Positions 18,471 through 26,062 of a stretch of DNA of 64,000 nt are shown here, piece by piece. Position numbers and translations under genes: made by a program. Below the pieces are notes generated by a model. It searched no databases and had not been told where the DNA came from. It saw only the letters and a list, made by a program, of their open reading frames with translations. Source of the DNA: Gammaproteobacteria bacterium (lineage in GTDB: Bacteria; Pseudomonadota; Gammaproteobacteria; JAJFKG01); NCBI GenBank assembly GCA_021773335.1, contig JAJFKG010000049.1:1-64000 (forward strand), given 5' to 3'. Every line of letters starts with the position of its first letter. Positions within the stretch are counted from its first letter, which is position 1.

Positions 18471-19601
18471 TCAATAGCCTTGTAACAACGCCAAAATACC
18501 TTTAGGCCACTTTTTCGGATCCACACCATGTTGCGATAAGATCGCCCACACCCAACGTTCGATACCAAATGCTGAACAAGACGTCCATACATCAGCTTTA
18601 CCCTCAGCATGTTGAATATCGAGTTTCTGCGCAAAGAAGTTGCCATGTACATTAAAGCTTGCTGCTGATAACGAACGGTCGTTATAAATATTCAAACGCA
18701 ATTCGAACTTAACAATCTCTGGCACTTGAATATTGAGTGATTTGTCTTGTTCACTATCCGACTCTAAGAAAAATGGGTCATTGGCTTCTTCATAATAGGC
18801 ATCTAACTCAAAACGCTCACACAGTTTGTTGACAAAGTGCATACTACGATTGCGGAACTCCATGACAGAATCTTGTTTGCCAGCACACACAACTTCGCGC
18901 ATCGAAAATGACTTCATGCGTTCAAGCAAGAACTCTTGGCGACCTTCATGGCGACAACATGTGCCTTTGGAGGTATAGCAAGTACCCTCTTCGATACAAC
19001 TATTTGATAATGACTTCCAGATATTGTCACATACGGCGATTTGCCAAAACTGCTTGTCGTCGCTACCCAAATGATTTACGCCGCATAAGTTCTTATCACT
19101 GGCTTGATAACCAAAGCCTTGCAGATCTTCTTGCTCCCAAAAAGGCTCGGCATAAAAGTCATGCGCCTGCTCTTGTTGGGCGAGCTGTAAGAATTCACGA
19201 TCTAAAGCATGTAACAAACGCGCCGCTTCATCCAGCAAAACAACATGACCATTCGGTAATAAACGACATAAAGGCGAATCGACGATATCTTTATAGCTAA
19301 AATAGCTATCGCGCTTTTTATGTAACAGCTGTACCACTTTGGCTTTCGGTTTGTCCTTAGCATTATCCTCACTCGGTTTTGCTTTGCGTTCCGCTAAAAT
19401 AGCTAGCAAGGTTTGCCAATCACATTCCAAACTCGTCATATCGCTCGAGCGGATTAACACAGTATTGCCACCTTCTGCCGGTATACGCACATCAGTATTA
19501 CCTGACGATGCTGAGTTAAACTTATAAGCGACATCACTGACTTCCTTTGCGTCTATTGCATTATTGAGACGACGGATTTCTCTGATTGCGGGACTAGCCA
19601 T
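18471..19601 (-). CDS. Amino acid:[carrier protein] ligase, SerRS-like
   Basis: A class II aminoacyl-tRNA-synthetase-like protein of 376 residues without a tRNA-binding arm. Motif 2 reads TCCRHEGR...ER...FSMREVV (from about 214) and motif 3 TSCSAFGIERW (340-350), followed by ILSQHGVDPKKWP. These match the Bradyrhizobium-type amino acid:[carrier protein] ligases, which aminoacylate the phosphopantetheine thiol of a carrier protein. Likely zinc ligands are Cys215, Glu248 and Cys342. The start is set at the ATG with GAGGAGGTG upstream; this ATG overlaps the citE-like stop by 8 bp. The obvious partner carrier is the CitD-like protein two genes upstream. The amino acid is not predictable by eye. 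Confidence 0.85.
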   Translation of the reverse strand: MASPAIREIRRLNNAIDAKEVSDVAYKFNSASSGNTDVRIPAEGGNTVLIRSSDMTSLECDWQTLLAILAERKAKPSEDNAKDKPKAKVVQLLHKKRDSYFSYKDIVDSPLCRLLPNGHVVLLDEAARLLHALDREFLQLAQQEQAHDFYAEPFWEQEDLQGFGYQASDKNLCGVNHLGSDDKQFWQIAVCDNIWKSLSNSCIEEGTCYTSKGTCCRHEGRQEFLLERMKSFSMREVVCAGKQDSVMEFRNRSMHFVNKLCERFELDAYYEEANDPFFLESDSEQDKSLNIQVPEIVKFELRLNIYNDRSLSAASFNVHGNFFAQKLDIQHAEGKADVWTSCSAFGIERWVWAILSQHGVDPKKWPKGILALLQGY

Positions 19602-20514
19602 GGGACACCTCCTCATCGCGGTAGTATTGAGCAACACGTTCTGCTTGCATTAGCGTTAACGGCTCAACGATTTTATCGTTAGCGACATAAGTTTCTGCTT
19701 CACCTAAATGAACCTGTTGTAAATTATCTAAAATGCCATGTGACCATTGGATCAAATCATCTGATGGCTTAAAGATCTCATCGACGATACTGACTAACTT
19801 AGGATTTGGCACTGCGCGGGCACACATCCCCAAATTGCGACTGGCCAAAGAGTCAGCTTTTAAACCGTCAATATCATCGTGCCACGGATAAACGCTATCC
19901 ATCGGAAATAAGCCAAATTCAGCGGATGCCGCCACAATATTATTGCGGATAAACTCTAGCTCTTTGCCCGGCTTTTTACGCTCTTGCACAAGGTTGTGAG
20001 CCCAGTCCTCTGCTCCTAAACATAGCGCTGTGGTACGTTGCGACGCGGCGGCAATTTCTCGGATATGACTCAAACCTTGCGGTGACTCGATCATCAAATG
20101 TAATTTAATACTGTTGTAAGAGAATCCAAGCGCTTCCTCAATCTGGGTAATGTGCTGATCAATATGCACAACTTCACTCGCTTGGTTGACTGCTGGCACA
20201 CGGATCGCATCCGGCTGTGCACTAGCGATCTCTTTAATATCTTGCTCGCAAAGGTAAGCGAACTCTGGGCCATTCACACGCACTGCCACATTCAAATCTG
20301 GACGCATTTCATGAATGTAACGCACTGCATGTTTACACAAATAGCGCGCATCGGTTTTTTGCGAATATTTCGTCGCATACTCGAGGTCCAGTACGATATT
20401 GTGGGCATTGGTTAGCGGGATGCTATCGATAAAACCGGCATTATTTGCAGGCATATATAGATGTGCGCCCCATAAAGAATGTTTTTTTACTGTTGTACCT
20501 TGCATAGTCATCAT
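19594..20514 (-). CDS. CitE-like lyase (HpcH/HpaI aldolase/citrate lyase beta family)
   Basis: A 306-residue TIM-barrel enzyme. Family landmarks: LYMPANN (about 20), VLDLEYA (CitE proteins usually read LDLEDAV), AVRVNGPEF, LMIESPQGLSHIREIA with the metal-binding Glu, LCLGAEDWAHNL, and FPMDSVYPWHDDIDGL. CitE and its relatives cleave or form a C-C bond in citryl- or malyl-thioesters. In this operon no CitF is present, so the substrate may be an aminoacyl or other acyl thioester on the CitD-like carrier. AAGGAG precedes the ATG. The stop overlaps the ligase start by 8 bp. Confidence 0.87.
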   Translation of the reverse strand: MMTMQGTTVKKHSLWGAHLYMPANNAGFIDSIPLTNAHNIVLDLEYATKYSQKTDARYLCKHAVRYIHEMRPDLNVAVRVNGPEFAYLCEQDIKEIASAQPDAIRVPAVNQASEVVHIDQHITQIEEALGFSYNSIKLHLMIESPQGLSHIREIAAASQRTTALCLGAEDWAHNLVQERKKPGKELEFIRNNIVAASAEFGLFPMDSVYPWHDDIDGLKADSLASRNLGMCARAVPNPKLVSIVDEIFKPSDDLIQWSHGILDNLQQVHLGEAETYVANDKIVEPLTLMQAERVAQYYRDEEVSHG

Positions 20515-20537
20515 TAGTTCTCCTTTGATAGTTAGCT

Positions 20538-20861
20538 TTATGCGGCTAAGGGTAATTGGTCAATTAGATGTTGTTCGAGCTCGTAGGCTTTTTGCATTGC
20601 CCCCTCTAAACGCCCTAACCATACAAATTCATCGGGTAAGGTATTAAAAAGCTCGACCTCTAATTGGTAAGGGAAAGCGATAAGTTTGTCTTCTAATAGG
20701 CGGCTGACTTTGCAACAAATCTCACGTGCCTTTGGTAAATTTTGGCGTTGCATCGATTTGATAGTGATTTTTTCGCCTTGCGCGTGCGTGACAACGCGTA
20801 CTATCAAATCATAAGAACTGTCGGAACCGACGCTAATATCATTGCGTGTTGAAGTTTGCAT
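20538..20861 (-). CDS. CitD-like carrier protein
   Basis: A 107-residue protein whose ATG at 20861 has AGGGGAT upstream. The N-terminal part VGSDSSYDLIVRVV aligns with the CitD segment around the serine that carries phosphoribosyl-dephospho-CoA (GTLESSDVMVRI); the modified serine is conserved. Length and the beta-rich start followed by helical end fit CitD or the malonate decarboxylase carrier. CitG and CitX in the same operon could install the group, and the SerRS-like ligase could load an amino acid onto its thiol. It is first gene of the operon, 23 bp before the CitE-like gene. Confidence 0.75.
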   Translation of the reverse strand: MQTSTRNDISVGSDSSYDLIVRVVTHAQGEKITIKSMQRQNLPKAREICCKVSRLLEDKLIAFPYQLEVELFNTLPDEFVWLGRLEGAMQKAYELEQHLIDQLPLAA

Positions 20862-21070
20862 TGTTATATCCCCTGTCTGTAAATGGTAGTTGCTGTTCAC
20901 GGATGGCTTTATAAAATCCAGATTATTTCCATGAACCCGAGCGCAACTTTAAGGGATTAATATTTCATGCAGATTTAAGTTAAGTAACAGAGTGTAACAG
21001 ACAGGGGAAAATTGTAGGTGAACTGTCATATACGAATTGCGCGTGCGGAAAGCACTTGTAGGTTCATAGT
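20862..21070. promoter_or_regulatory. Leader of the CitD/CitE-like operon with TGTAACA-type repeats
   Basis: This non-coding stretch should hold the operon promoter. At 20983-21000 the words agtaacag and agtgtaacag lie in direct repeat. Related TGTAACA/TGTTACA words occur in front of the PARP-like gene (24253-24290). The remainder up to the repeat cluster shows nothing else I can name. A regulator-binding role is inferred only. Confidence 0.35.
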
Positions 21071-21324
21071 CTTGATAAGCCCCTCTAGAGACAGGCCGTG
21101 TAGCGGCGCATCAAGGGAGGGTGTTAGCGATTGCTGTTCCCGGATGACGTTGCTGCGCAACTTATCCGGGCTACATTAGCATTTGTTCCTACGTAAGCCG
21201 TAGCTCGGATAAGCGCGGGACGCGCGTCATCCGGGGCGGGTGTTTGCGATTGCGGTTCCCGGATGACGTTGCTGCGCAACTTATCCGGGCTACATCTGAG
21301 CTTGACTAGAAGACAGTAGGCTAC
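21071..21324. repeat. REP-like cluster with a chimeric unit
   Basis: Read left to right: a unit whose left half is TTG-type (cttgataagcccctctag... ...cgcatcaaggg) and whose right half is CGG-type (ttcccggatgacgttgctg... ...cttatccgggctac, ending 21174). An inverted linker (attagcatttgttcctacg) follows, then a CGG-type unit at 21200-21293 and an inverted leader ending gtaggctac at 21324. It separates the UbiD gene from the CitD/CitE-like operon. Confidence 0.85.
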
Positions 21325-21347
21325 ACGAGAACCAAGCGCATGCACGA

Positions 21348-22844
21348 TTAATAACCATACTTATGCCAACTATCGCAGATACGCTCACGCATTGTTTCTG
21401 GCCAATTGTTGACAAATTTTGCGGGAATTTGTGCTTGTTCAGGATCTTGGTTCGGCGGCAATAAACAATCGTAAACCACTTTACTCACCTTCTTTGCGGC
21501 TTTTTCTTCTGCCGAGTAATACACCCCCATCGCGATCGGCACATCGACTTCGTCGAGGATAATATGATTGTGTGGATGGCAACGCGTAGCAAAGGCCCAC
21601 ACCACATCTTTGATATCACTGGTATCGATATCATCGTTGACCACAAAGACCTTACCCATCCAATTACTCGGTGCATGTTGGAATAATAAAGCTTTTAACG
21701 TTTGCAATAATTCAGTTTTGGCAGCTTCAGCTCGATCACGCTTATCACGCCAATACTCACCTTCAATACTGATTACCAACCAATGTACTGCACTTTCATA
21801 AGGCACAAAACATTGTGCGACTGGGAAGTCATGTTTTCTCAACAAAGCATACACCCGCGCGGCTAAGCCTAACGCCCAACAGGAGTGATTTTCTTCAATC
21901 GGATAGCCGCCAGAAACCACGGGTAAGATCGCATTGTTACGATACGTTAAAGCGGTGACGTTCATCACAGGACACACATTATCAGAACTGCGTTTCACAT
22001 AACCGGTAAAATCAGCCATAGGCCCTTCTAAAGCAGTTTCATCCTGTGAGTAAAAACCTTCAATCACGATTTCTGAATTGGCTGGCACCGCCAGCGGTAC
22101 AGTCTCGCATTTAACTAACTCGATTGCTTGCCCCAAGTAACCCCCGATCATATCGACTTCATTCACACCACGCGGCAAAGGCAATCCTGAAATAAATGGT
22201 ATCGCTGGCGCTCCACCTTGGAACACAGCGAATGGCATGGCTTTACCCTCCTCGCGCCACAGATTATAAATCTTGCGCGTATCCCGCACCGCCACTACAT
22301 TCGCCACCATTTGCGTCGCATTGAGCAACATAATGCGCGCGATGCCCCAATTCACCCAACTACCATCAGGCGTTTCACACACGATGGTACCCCAGGTATT
22401 TAAATAGCGGCCGCCATCATGCAGATTGATTTGTGGGCATGGCAATGACAGTAAATCAACGTCTGTACCTGTAAAACTATTTTCTTTGCATACTGCACTT
22501 TTAACTAAAGTGGGCTTGACAGGTTTAACATCAGAAACAGACGCCAAGGTTTTCACAATATCGTGCGCACTAGAGGTAGTGGGTAAACCCAGCGAAATCG
22601 CCGCACGCGCCAAAGCTTGCTGCGGCTTAGCGCTCAATCCCGCGGGGGCACCAAATACACGCATACCTGAATTAATACCTTTGATGTGATTAAATAAAGG
22701 TGCTGGCGCCCCTAAGTCATACGAACGCCGAATAATCCCGCCCAACTCCAGCTGCCAATCAACTTCGACATCAATCGGCTGTAATTCACCCGCTGCCTGC
22801 AAGGCTTGTAGATAATCACGTAAATCTTGGCAATGATGCTGCAT
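21348..22844 (-). CDS. UbiD-family (de)carboxylase
   Basis: A 498-residue enzyme of the prenylated-FMN-dependent UbiD family, which decarboxylates unsaturated or aromatic acids. Family features: the TWGTIV and NWGIARIMLL region for cofactor and Mn2+ binding, PFAVFQGGAPAIPFISGLPL, and ALEGPMADFTGYV. In the last, the EGP glutamate is present, but the second catalytic acid of the usual EGPxGE is Asp here. The true UbiD of ubiquinone synthesis is similar in size, but the sequence and context suggest another substrate. It starts 25 bp after the PARP-like gene, with GGGAGA upstream, so both are probably one transcript. UbiX is not in the window. Confidence 0.88.
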   Translation of the reverse strand: MQHHCQDLRDYLQALQAAGELQPIDVEVDWQLELGGIIRRSYDLGAPAPLFNHIKGINSGMRVFGAPAGLSAKPQQALARAAISLGLPTTSSAHDIVKTLASVSDVKPVKPTLVKSAVCKENSFTGTDVDLLSLPCPQINLHDGGRYLNTWGTIVCETPDGSWVNWGIARIMLLNATQMVANVVAVRDTRKIYNLWREEGKAMPFAVFQGGAPAIPFISGLPLPRGVNEVDMIGGYLGQAIELVKCETVPLAVPANSEIVIEGFYSQDETALEGPMADFTGYVKRSSDNVCPVMNVTALTYRNNAILPVVSGGYPIEENHSCWALGLAARVYALLRKHDFPVAQCFVPYESAVHWLVISIEGEYWRDKRDRAEAAKTELLQTLKALLFQHAPSNWMGKVFVVNDDIDTSDIKDVVWAFATRCHPHNHIILDEVDVPIAMGVYYSAEEKAAKKVSKVVYDCLLPPNQDPEQAQIPAKFVNNWPETMRERICDSWHKYGY

Positions 22845-22869
22845 ACTTGTCTCCCAAGGATTCTAAACT

Positions 22870-24150
22870 CTATAATCCACGCCGCTGACGATTTTCCACC
22901 GCCACATTATTTACTGTATAGTAAATTAAAAATTCTGGATAGATTTGCGCTGCTGAGCGCACCACAATCGATGAGCCAGGACCTCTATCTTTTAGCGAGT
23001 GATAACCTTCTTTGTAGTAGTTATTACGAGCATTTTGTGACTCATTGGCATCAGACTCCTCTTGGCCGATCAATTCACGATTGTGACTATGCCGATCCCA
23101 ATCTGCACTATTACCGATGAGTACATTCCCCATCACAATACGGCACAAAAATAATACCCTACGTACTGGATCGCCATTAGCCTTCATACACTGACACTCC
23201 GTTGACTTGCCACAACGCCGGCATTTTATATAAGTAATAGCCTTTGCTGCTTGATCAGTAAAATAAGTACCAAGGCCCATTCTGCCATAGCCTTTACGTG
23301 GGTCATAAGGTGTCCTAGTAGGATCAAAGTGACTATTCATAATCGATTTCATTATTCCCTTAGAGGTACCATGAAACAATAATACTTCATTAATGCTGCT
23401 GTCGACCACTGGTAATGCAAATGCAGGGTCATCGGCAGGGTGGTACTCTTTACGTAAACAAAACATCATATCGCTGCCCGAGGCATTCTCACCACACTCA
23501 TTGCGAATACGTTCACGCGTTGCATGGTAATTTCCCCAGAGTTTGTTCGACTTGCAAATTAGGACTTTATGCACATCGATACGCCTAACATCTAAACGAT
23601 TAAGTAACTCTTGGCGTGGGCTGGAAAAAATATTCGAAATAGTACTGCTAAAACCTTGGCGGCCAATATGTACCATACTGTAATGTTCATGTAATAAGCC
23701 TTGTTTAGCTGGCATTGCAATAACATTCGACTGGCAATAATCAGCGATCATGTGGGCAATTCTAGGCGGTGCGTCACAAAACATAATATCCGCATTAGAA
23801 GCAGCTTGCAGCCAGTTAGGTTTAGCTTGCCAGCCCGAACCTGGCCAATAGGCAGGATAACCTTGTAAATAGCTTTGGATAATATGTACTGGACGCTCAG
23901 CCTGAAGCAAAGATTGTAAAATATTCTCGATTGCTGGTGCCTGAACCTCTTCCTCTTTTGCCGGTTTCATTGTTTTTAACTGGATCATTTCCGGTTGTTT
24001 TTCCATTCGCCGCGTTGAACGCGGTGACTGTGATTCTGACTGTCTAAAAAGCCGGCCTTGTAGCATGCGGCGGCGATAGTCACAATGGGGGCAATCATTA
24101 CCATAGGTATCATAATCATAAGTCTTTCTACAACCACGACACATTACCAT
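22870..24150 (-). CDS. PARP-like ADP-ribosyltransferase with zinc-ribbon N-terminus
   Basis: A 426-residue protein. Residues 4-23 hold CxxC...CxxC, a likely zinc ribbon; 30-75 look disordered. The C-terminal half matches eukaryotic PARP catalytic domains: VHKVLICKSNKLWGNYHATR (about 193-212), LFHGTS with His260, GRMGLGTYFTDQAAKA with Tyr296, VLFLCRIVMGN, and AQIYPEFLIYY. At the position of the catalytic Glu (eight residues before the Gln of AQIY) is Ser394. The triad is therefore His-Tyr-Ser, as in mono-ADP-ribosylating or inactive PARPs. A Cys-rich insert (CRRCGKSTECQC, 310-321) may bind zinc. AGGAGAAG supports the ATG. It lies upstream of the UbiD-family gene. Confidence 0.82.
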   Translation of the reverse strand: MVMCRGCRKTYDYDTYGNDCPHCDYRRRMLQGRLFRQSESQSPRSTRRMEKQPEMIQLKTMKPAKEEEVQAPAIENILQSLLQAERPVHIIQSYLQGYPAYWPGSGWQAKPNWLQAASNADIMFCDAPPRIAHMIADYCQSNVIAMPAKQGLLHEHYSMVHIGRQGFSSTISNIFSSPRQELLNRLDVRRIDVHKVLICKSNKLWGNYHATRERIRNECGENASGSDMMFCLRKEYHPADDPAFALPVVDSSINEVLLFHGTSKGIMKSIMNSHFDPTRTPYDPRKGYGRMGLGTYFTDQAAKAITYIKCRRCGKSTECQCMKANGDPVRRVLFLCRIVMGNVLIGNSADWDRHSHNRELIGQEESDANESQNARNNYYKEGYHSLKDRGPGSSIVVRSAAQIYPEFLIYYTVNNVAVENRQRRGL

Positions 24151-24252
24151 AATTCTTCTCCTTAATTATTTAGCTAACTCTAGCTCGGAAAATTTAATGA
24201 AATAAGCGTAACAAGGATTTGTTGCTGCAGTTTGTAGGGTGAAGTGGGGTTG

Positions 24253-24290
24253 TGTAACAAATGGTCCTTGATTGGATTATAACTGTTACA
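24253..24290. promoter_or_regulatory. TGTAACA/TGTTACA inverted words between divergent genes
   Basis: The 259-bp gap between the PARP-like gene and the small plus-strand gene holds tgtaaca (24253-24259) and its reverse complement tgttaca (24284-24290). A further cgtaacaa lies near 24207. The same word occurs in front of the CitD-like gene. This is suggestive of a shared operator, but the word is short and AT-rich. Confidence 0.3.
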
Positions 24291-24409
24291 AAAAAATACA
24301 TTTCTGAATTATGCTAGCAATAAAGAACAGTTAAAGTGCTTACTAAGACTAATTATTCCATTGTGGAACGTGTTAATAACTGAACTTTAGTCAGTATAAG
24401 GAGAAAGCC

Positions 24410-24658
24410 ATGTATAGCACTGAATTAGACTTATTTGAGCAAGACAATACAATCGACGATCAAGAGTTACCCGGCATGCAACAATTTTATCTTGATTATG
24501 CTGCCCAAATCATCGCGCGAGCAGGCTATCAATCAGGTCGCAAATGTACGAGCAATGATATTTGCTTACAACTGAATGCGCTAGCGAGTGCTGGAGACAG
24601 CGATGCCAAAGACCTTGTTGAAGAATTACATCGTAACGGTGGTGAGCTATTACATTAA
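24410..24658 (+). CDS. Small hypothetical protein, 82 residues
   Basis: A convincing Shine-Dalgarno (AAGGAGAAAGCC before the ATG) supports it as a gene. The protein is acidic (TELDLFEQDN near the start) and probably mostly helical (QQFYLDYAAQIIARAGYQ; LNALASAGDSDAKDLVEELH). It has two cysteines and no signal peptide or membrane segment. I recognise no family. It is divergent from the PARP-like gene and convergent with the histidine-kinase gene. Confidence 0.65.
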   Translation: MYSTELDLFEQDNTIDDQELPGMQQFYLDYAAQIIARAGYQSGRKCTSNDICLQLNALASAGDSDAKDLVEELHRNGGELLH

Positions 24659-24754
24659 AGTCACGCTCTCACTAACTTGAGCAAGCAAAACCACAAGGGT
24701 AGTACATAAGGTTGGCAAAACACTAGCTGGTACGCTTTCTATAGACTCTTAAAA

Positions 24755-26062
24755 TTAACCTTGTTCAACGTTTCTGGGCAATATGACTGTGACTTGTAGA
24801 CCACCTTGCGGCTTATTTTGCACGCGAATTTCGCCAGCGTGAGTTTCGACTATCTCTTTAACAATGCTTAAACCCAACCCAGAACCGGTGCTACTGGTTT
24901 TCTTGCCTGCTTGTGTGCGATAGAATGGTTTAAAAATATATGGCAGTTCATTTTCCGCAATACCCGGCCCATCATCACTGATCGTCACAATCACTTGTTG
25001 TTCTTGTACACTAAAGTCTATCCAAACTCGACCTGCATACTTTATCGCATTCTGAATTAAATTAGTAAAACAACGTTTCACTGCATTTCGTCTGCCCGTA
25101 AAAGGTTCATATCTCACATCACTCATTAAAGTGACTTCATGTCCCATATCAGTAAAATCATAACCAATCGTAAATAAAAGAGAACAGATATCAAATGCCG
25201 TCTTTTTCTCACGCAATCCATCATTTTTACCAAAATCTAAAATGCTCGTTAGCATCGCTTCAATTTCATCAAGGTCTGCCTCTATCTTACGGGCAGCAGC
25301 TTTATCCTCAATAAGATGTGCTTTCAGACGCAAACGTGTTATTGGAGTACGAATATCGTGTGAAATAGAGGCCAATAACTGCATACGGTTGTTAATTAAC
25401 TCTTTGATCCGCGTTTGCATCACATTGAGCATAGTCGACGTTTCTTTAACGACACTCGGACCATGAATAAGCTGTGGCTTTGTATTAATATCGATTCCCA
25501 ATTGACGTGCTGAAGATTGCAGTTGTTTAAGTGGCACCTTAAAAGCAAGTATCGTCCACCCATAGAATATGATTAACCCCAGACAGATTGTGCCAATAAA
25601 AAAGAATAAAGTTGAACGCACATAAGATGGATCGACTATTTTTTCAGAGTAATTTAACCACATACCTGAACGCAACTGATAAGATAGTTGTAATTTTTGT
25701 TCCGGATAAAATTTAGTTGTCTCCAGATATTTATTAAGCAAGTGTGCCTTACTTAGTGCCTGCCATTTTGGATGCTTACTGATAGATACTTTAATGACTT
25801 GATCATCAAAGCGAATATGTGCAGCAGACAGCAAGGTTAACAGCCGTGTTTTATTTGATTTAGAATCGTCGTCAAGCCTATGAATGAGCAAGGGCAACAT
25901 AATATAATTATATTGTTTTTGTGGCTTAGACGAAAAATTCATTTCCGGCTTGACCATAAAAATCATCAGGCTAACATAAACGACCATCAACAAAGCTAAT
26001 AGCATGAAGAAGCTTCGGCTATACTGTGCAAATCGACGCACACCAGGCATAGCTAAATTCAT
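24755..26062 (-). CDS. Sensor histidine kinase (EnvZ/OmpR-system type)
   Basis: An inner-membrane kinase of 435 residues. A first helix spans about 17-37, a periplasmic sensor about 38-149 and a second helix about 150-172. The HAMP-like linker is followed by the H-box LLASISHDIRTP with His235. The catalytic N, G1 and G2 boxes are NLIQNAIKYA, DDGPGIAE and TGSGLGLSIV. It overlaps the response-regulator gene by 4 bp, so they form one cognate pair. The signal is unknown. An EnvZ-like layout does not by itself indicate osmosensing. Confidence 0.93.
   Translation of the reverse strand: MNLAMPGVRRFAQYSRSFFMLLALLMVVYVSLMIFMVKPEMNFSSKPQKQYNYIMLPLLIHRLDDDSKSNKTRLLTLLSAAHIRFDDQVIKVSISKHPKWQALSKAHLLNKYLETTKFYPEQKLQLSYQLRSGMWLNYSEKIVDPSYVRSTLFFFIGTICLGLIIFYGWTILAFKVPLKQLQSSARQLGIDINTKPQLIHGPSVVKETSTMLNVMQTRIKELINNRMQLLASISHDIRTPITRLRLKAHLIEDKAAARKIEADLDEIEAMLTSILDFGKNDGLREKKTAFDICSLLFTIGYDFTDMGHEVTLMSDVRYEPFTGRRNAVKRCFTNLIQNAIKYAGRVWIDFSVQEQQVIVTISDDGPGIAENELPYIFKPFYRTQAGKKTSSTGSGLGLSIVKEIVETHAGEIRVQNKPQGGLQVTVILPRNVEQG

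Noticed and set aside
18471-19601. Seryl-tRNA synthetase
   Set aside because: The tRNA-binding coiled-coil arm is absent, and motif 3 (TSCSAFGIERW) fits carrier-protein ligases better.
16996-20861. Classical citrate fermentation (citrate lyase) operon
   Set aside because: citF and citC are missing, and a SerRS-like ligase stands in their place; the carrier and lyase are also divergent from standard CitD and CitE.
21124-21345. 73-residue open frame in the repeat cluster
   Set aside because: Same case: it only reads through CGG-type repeat units.
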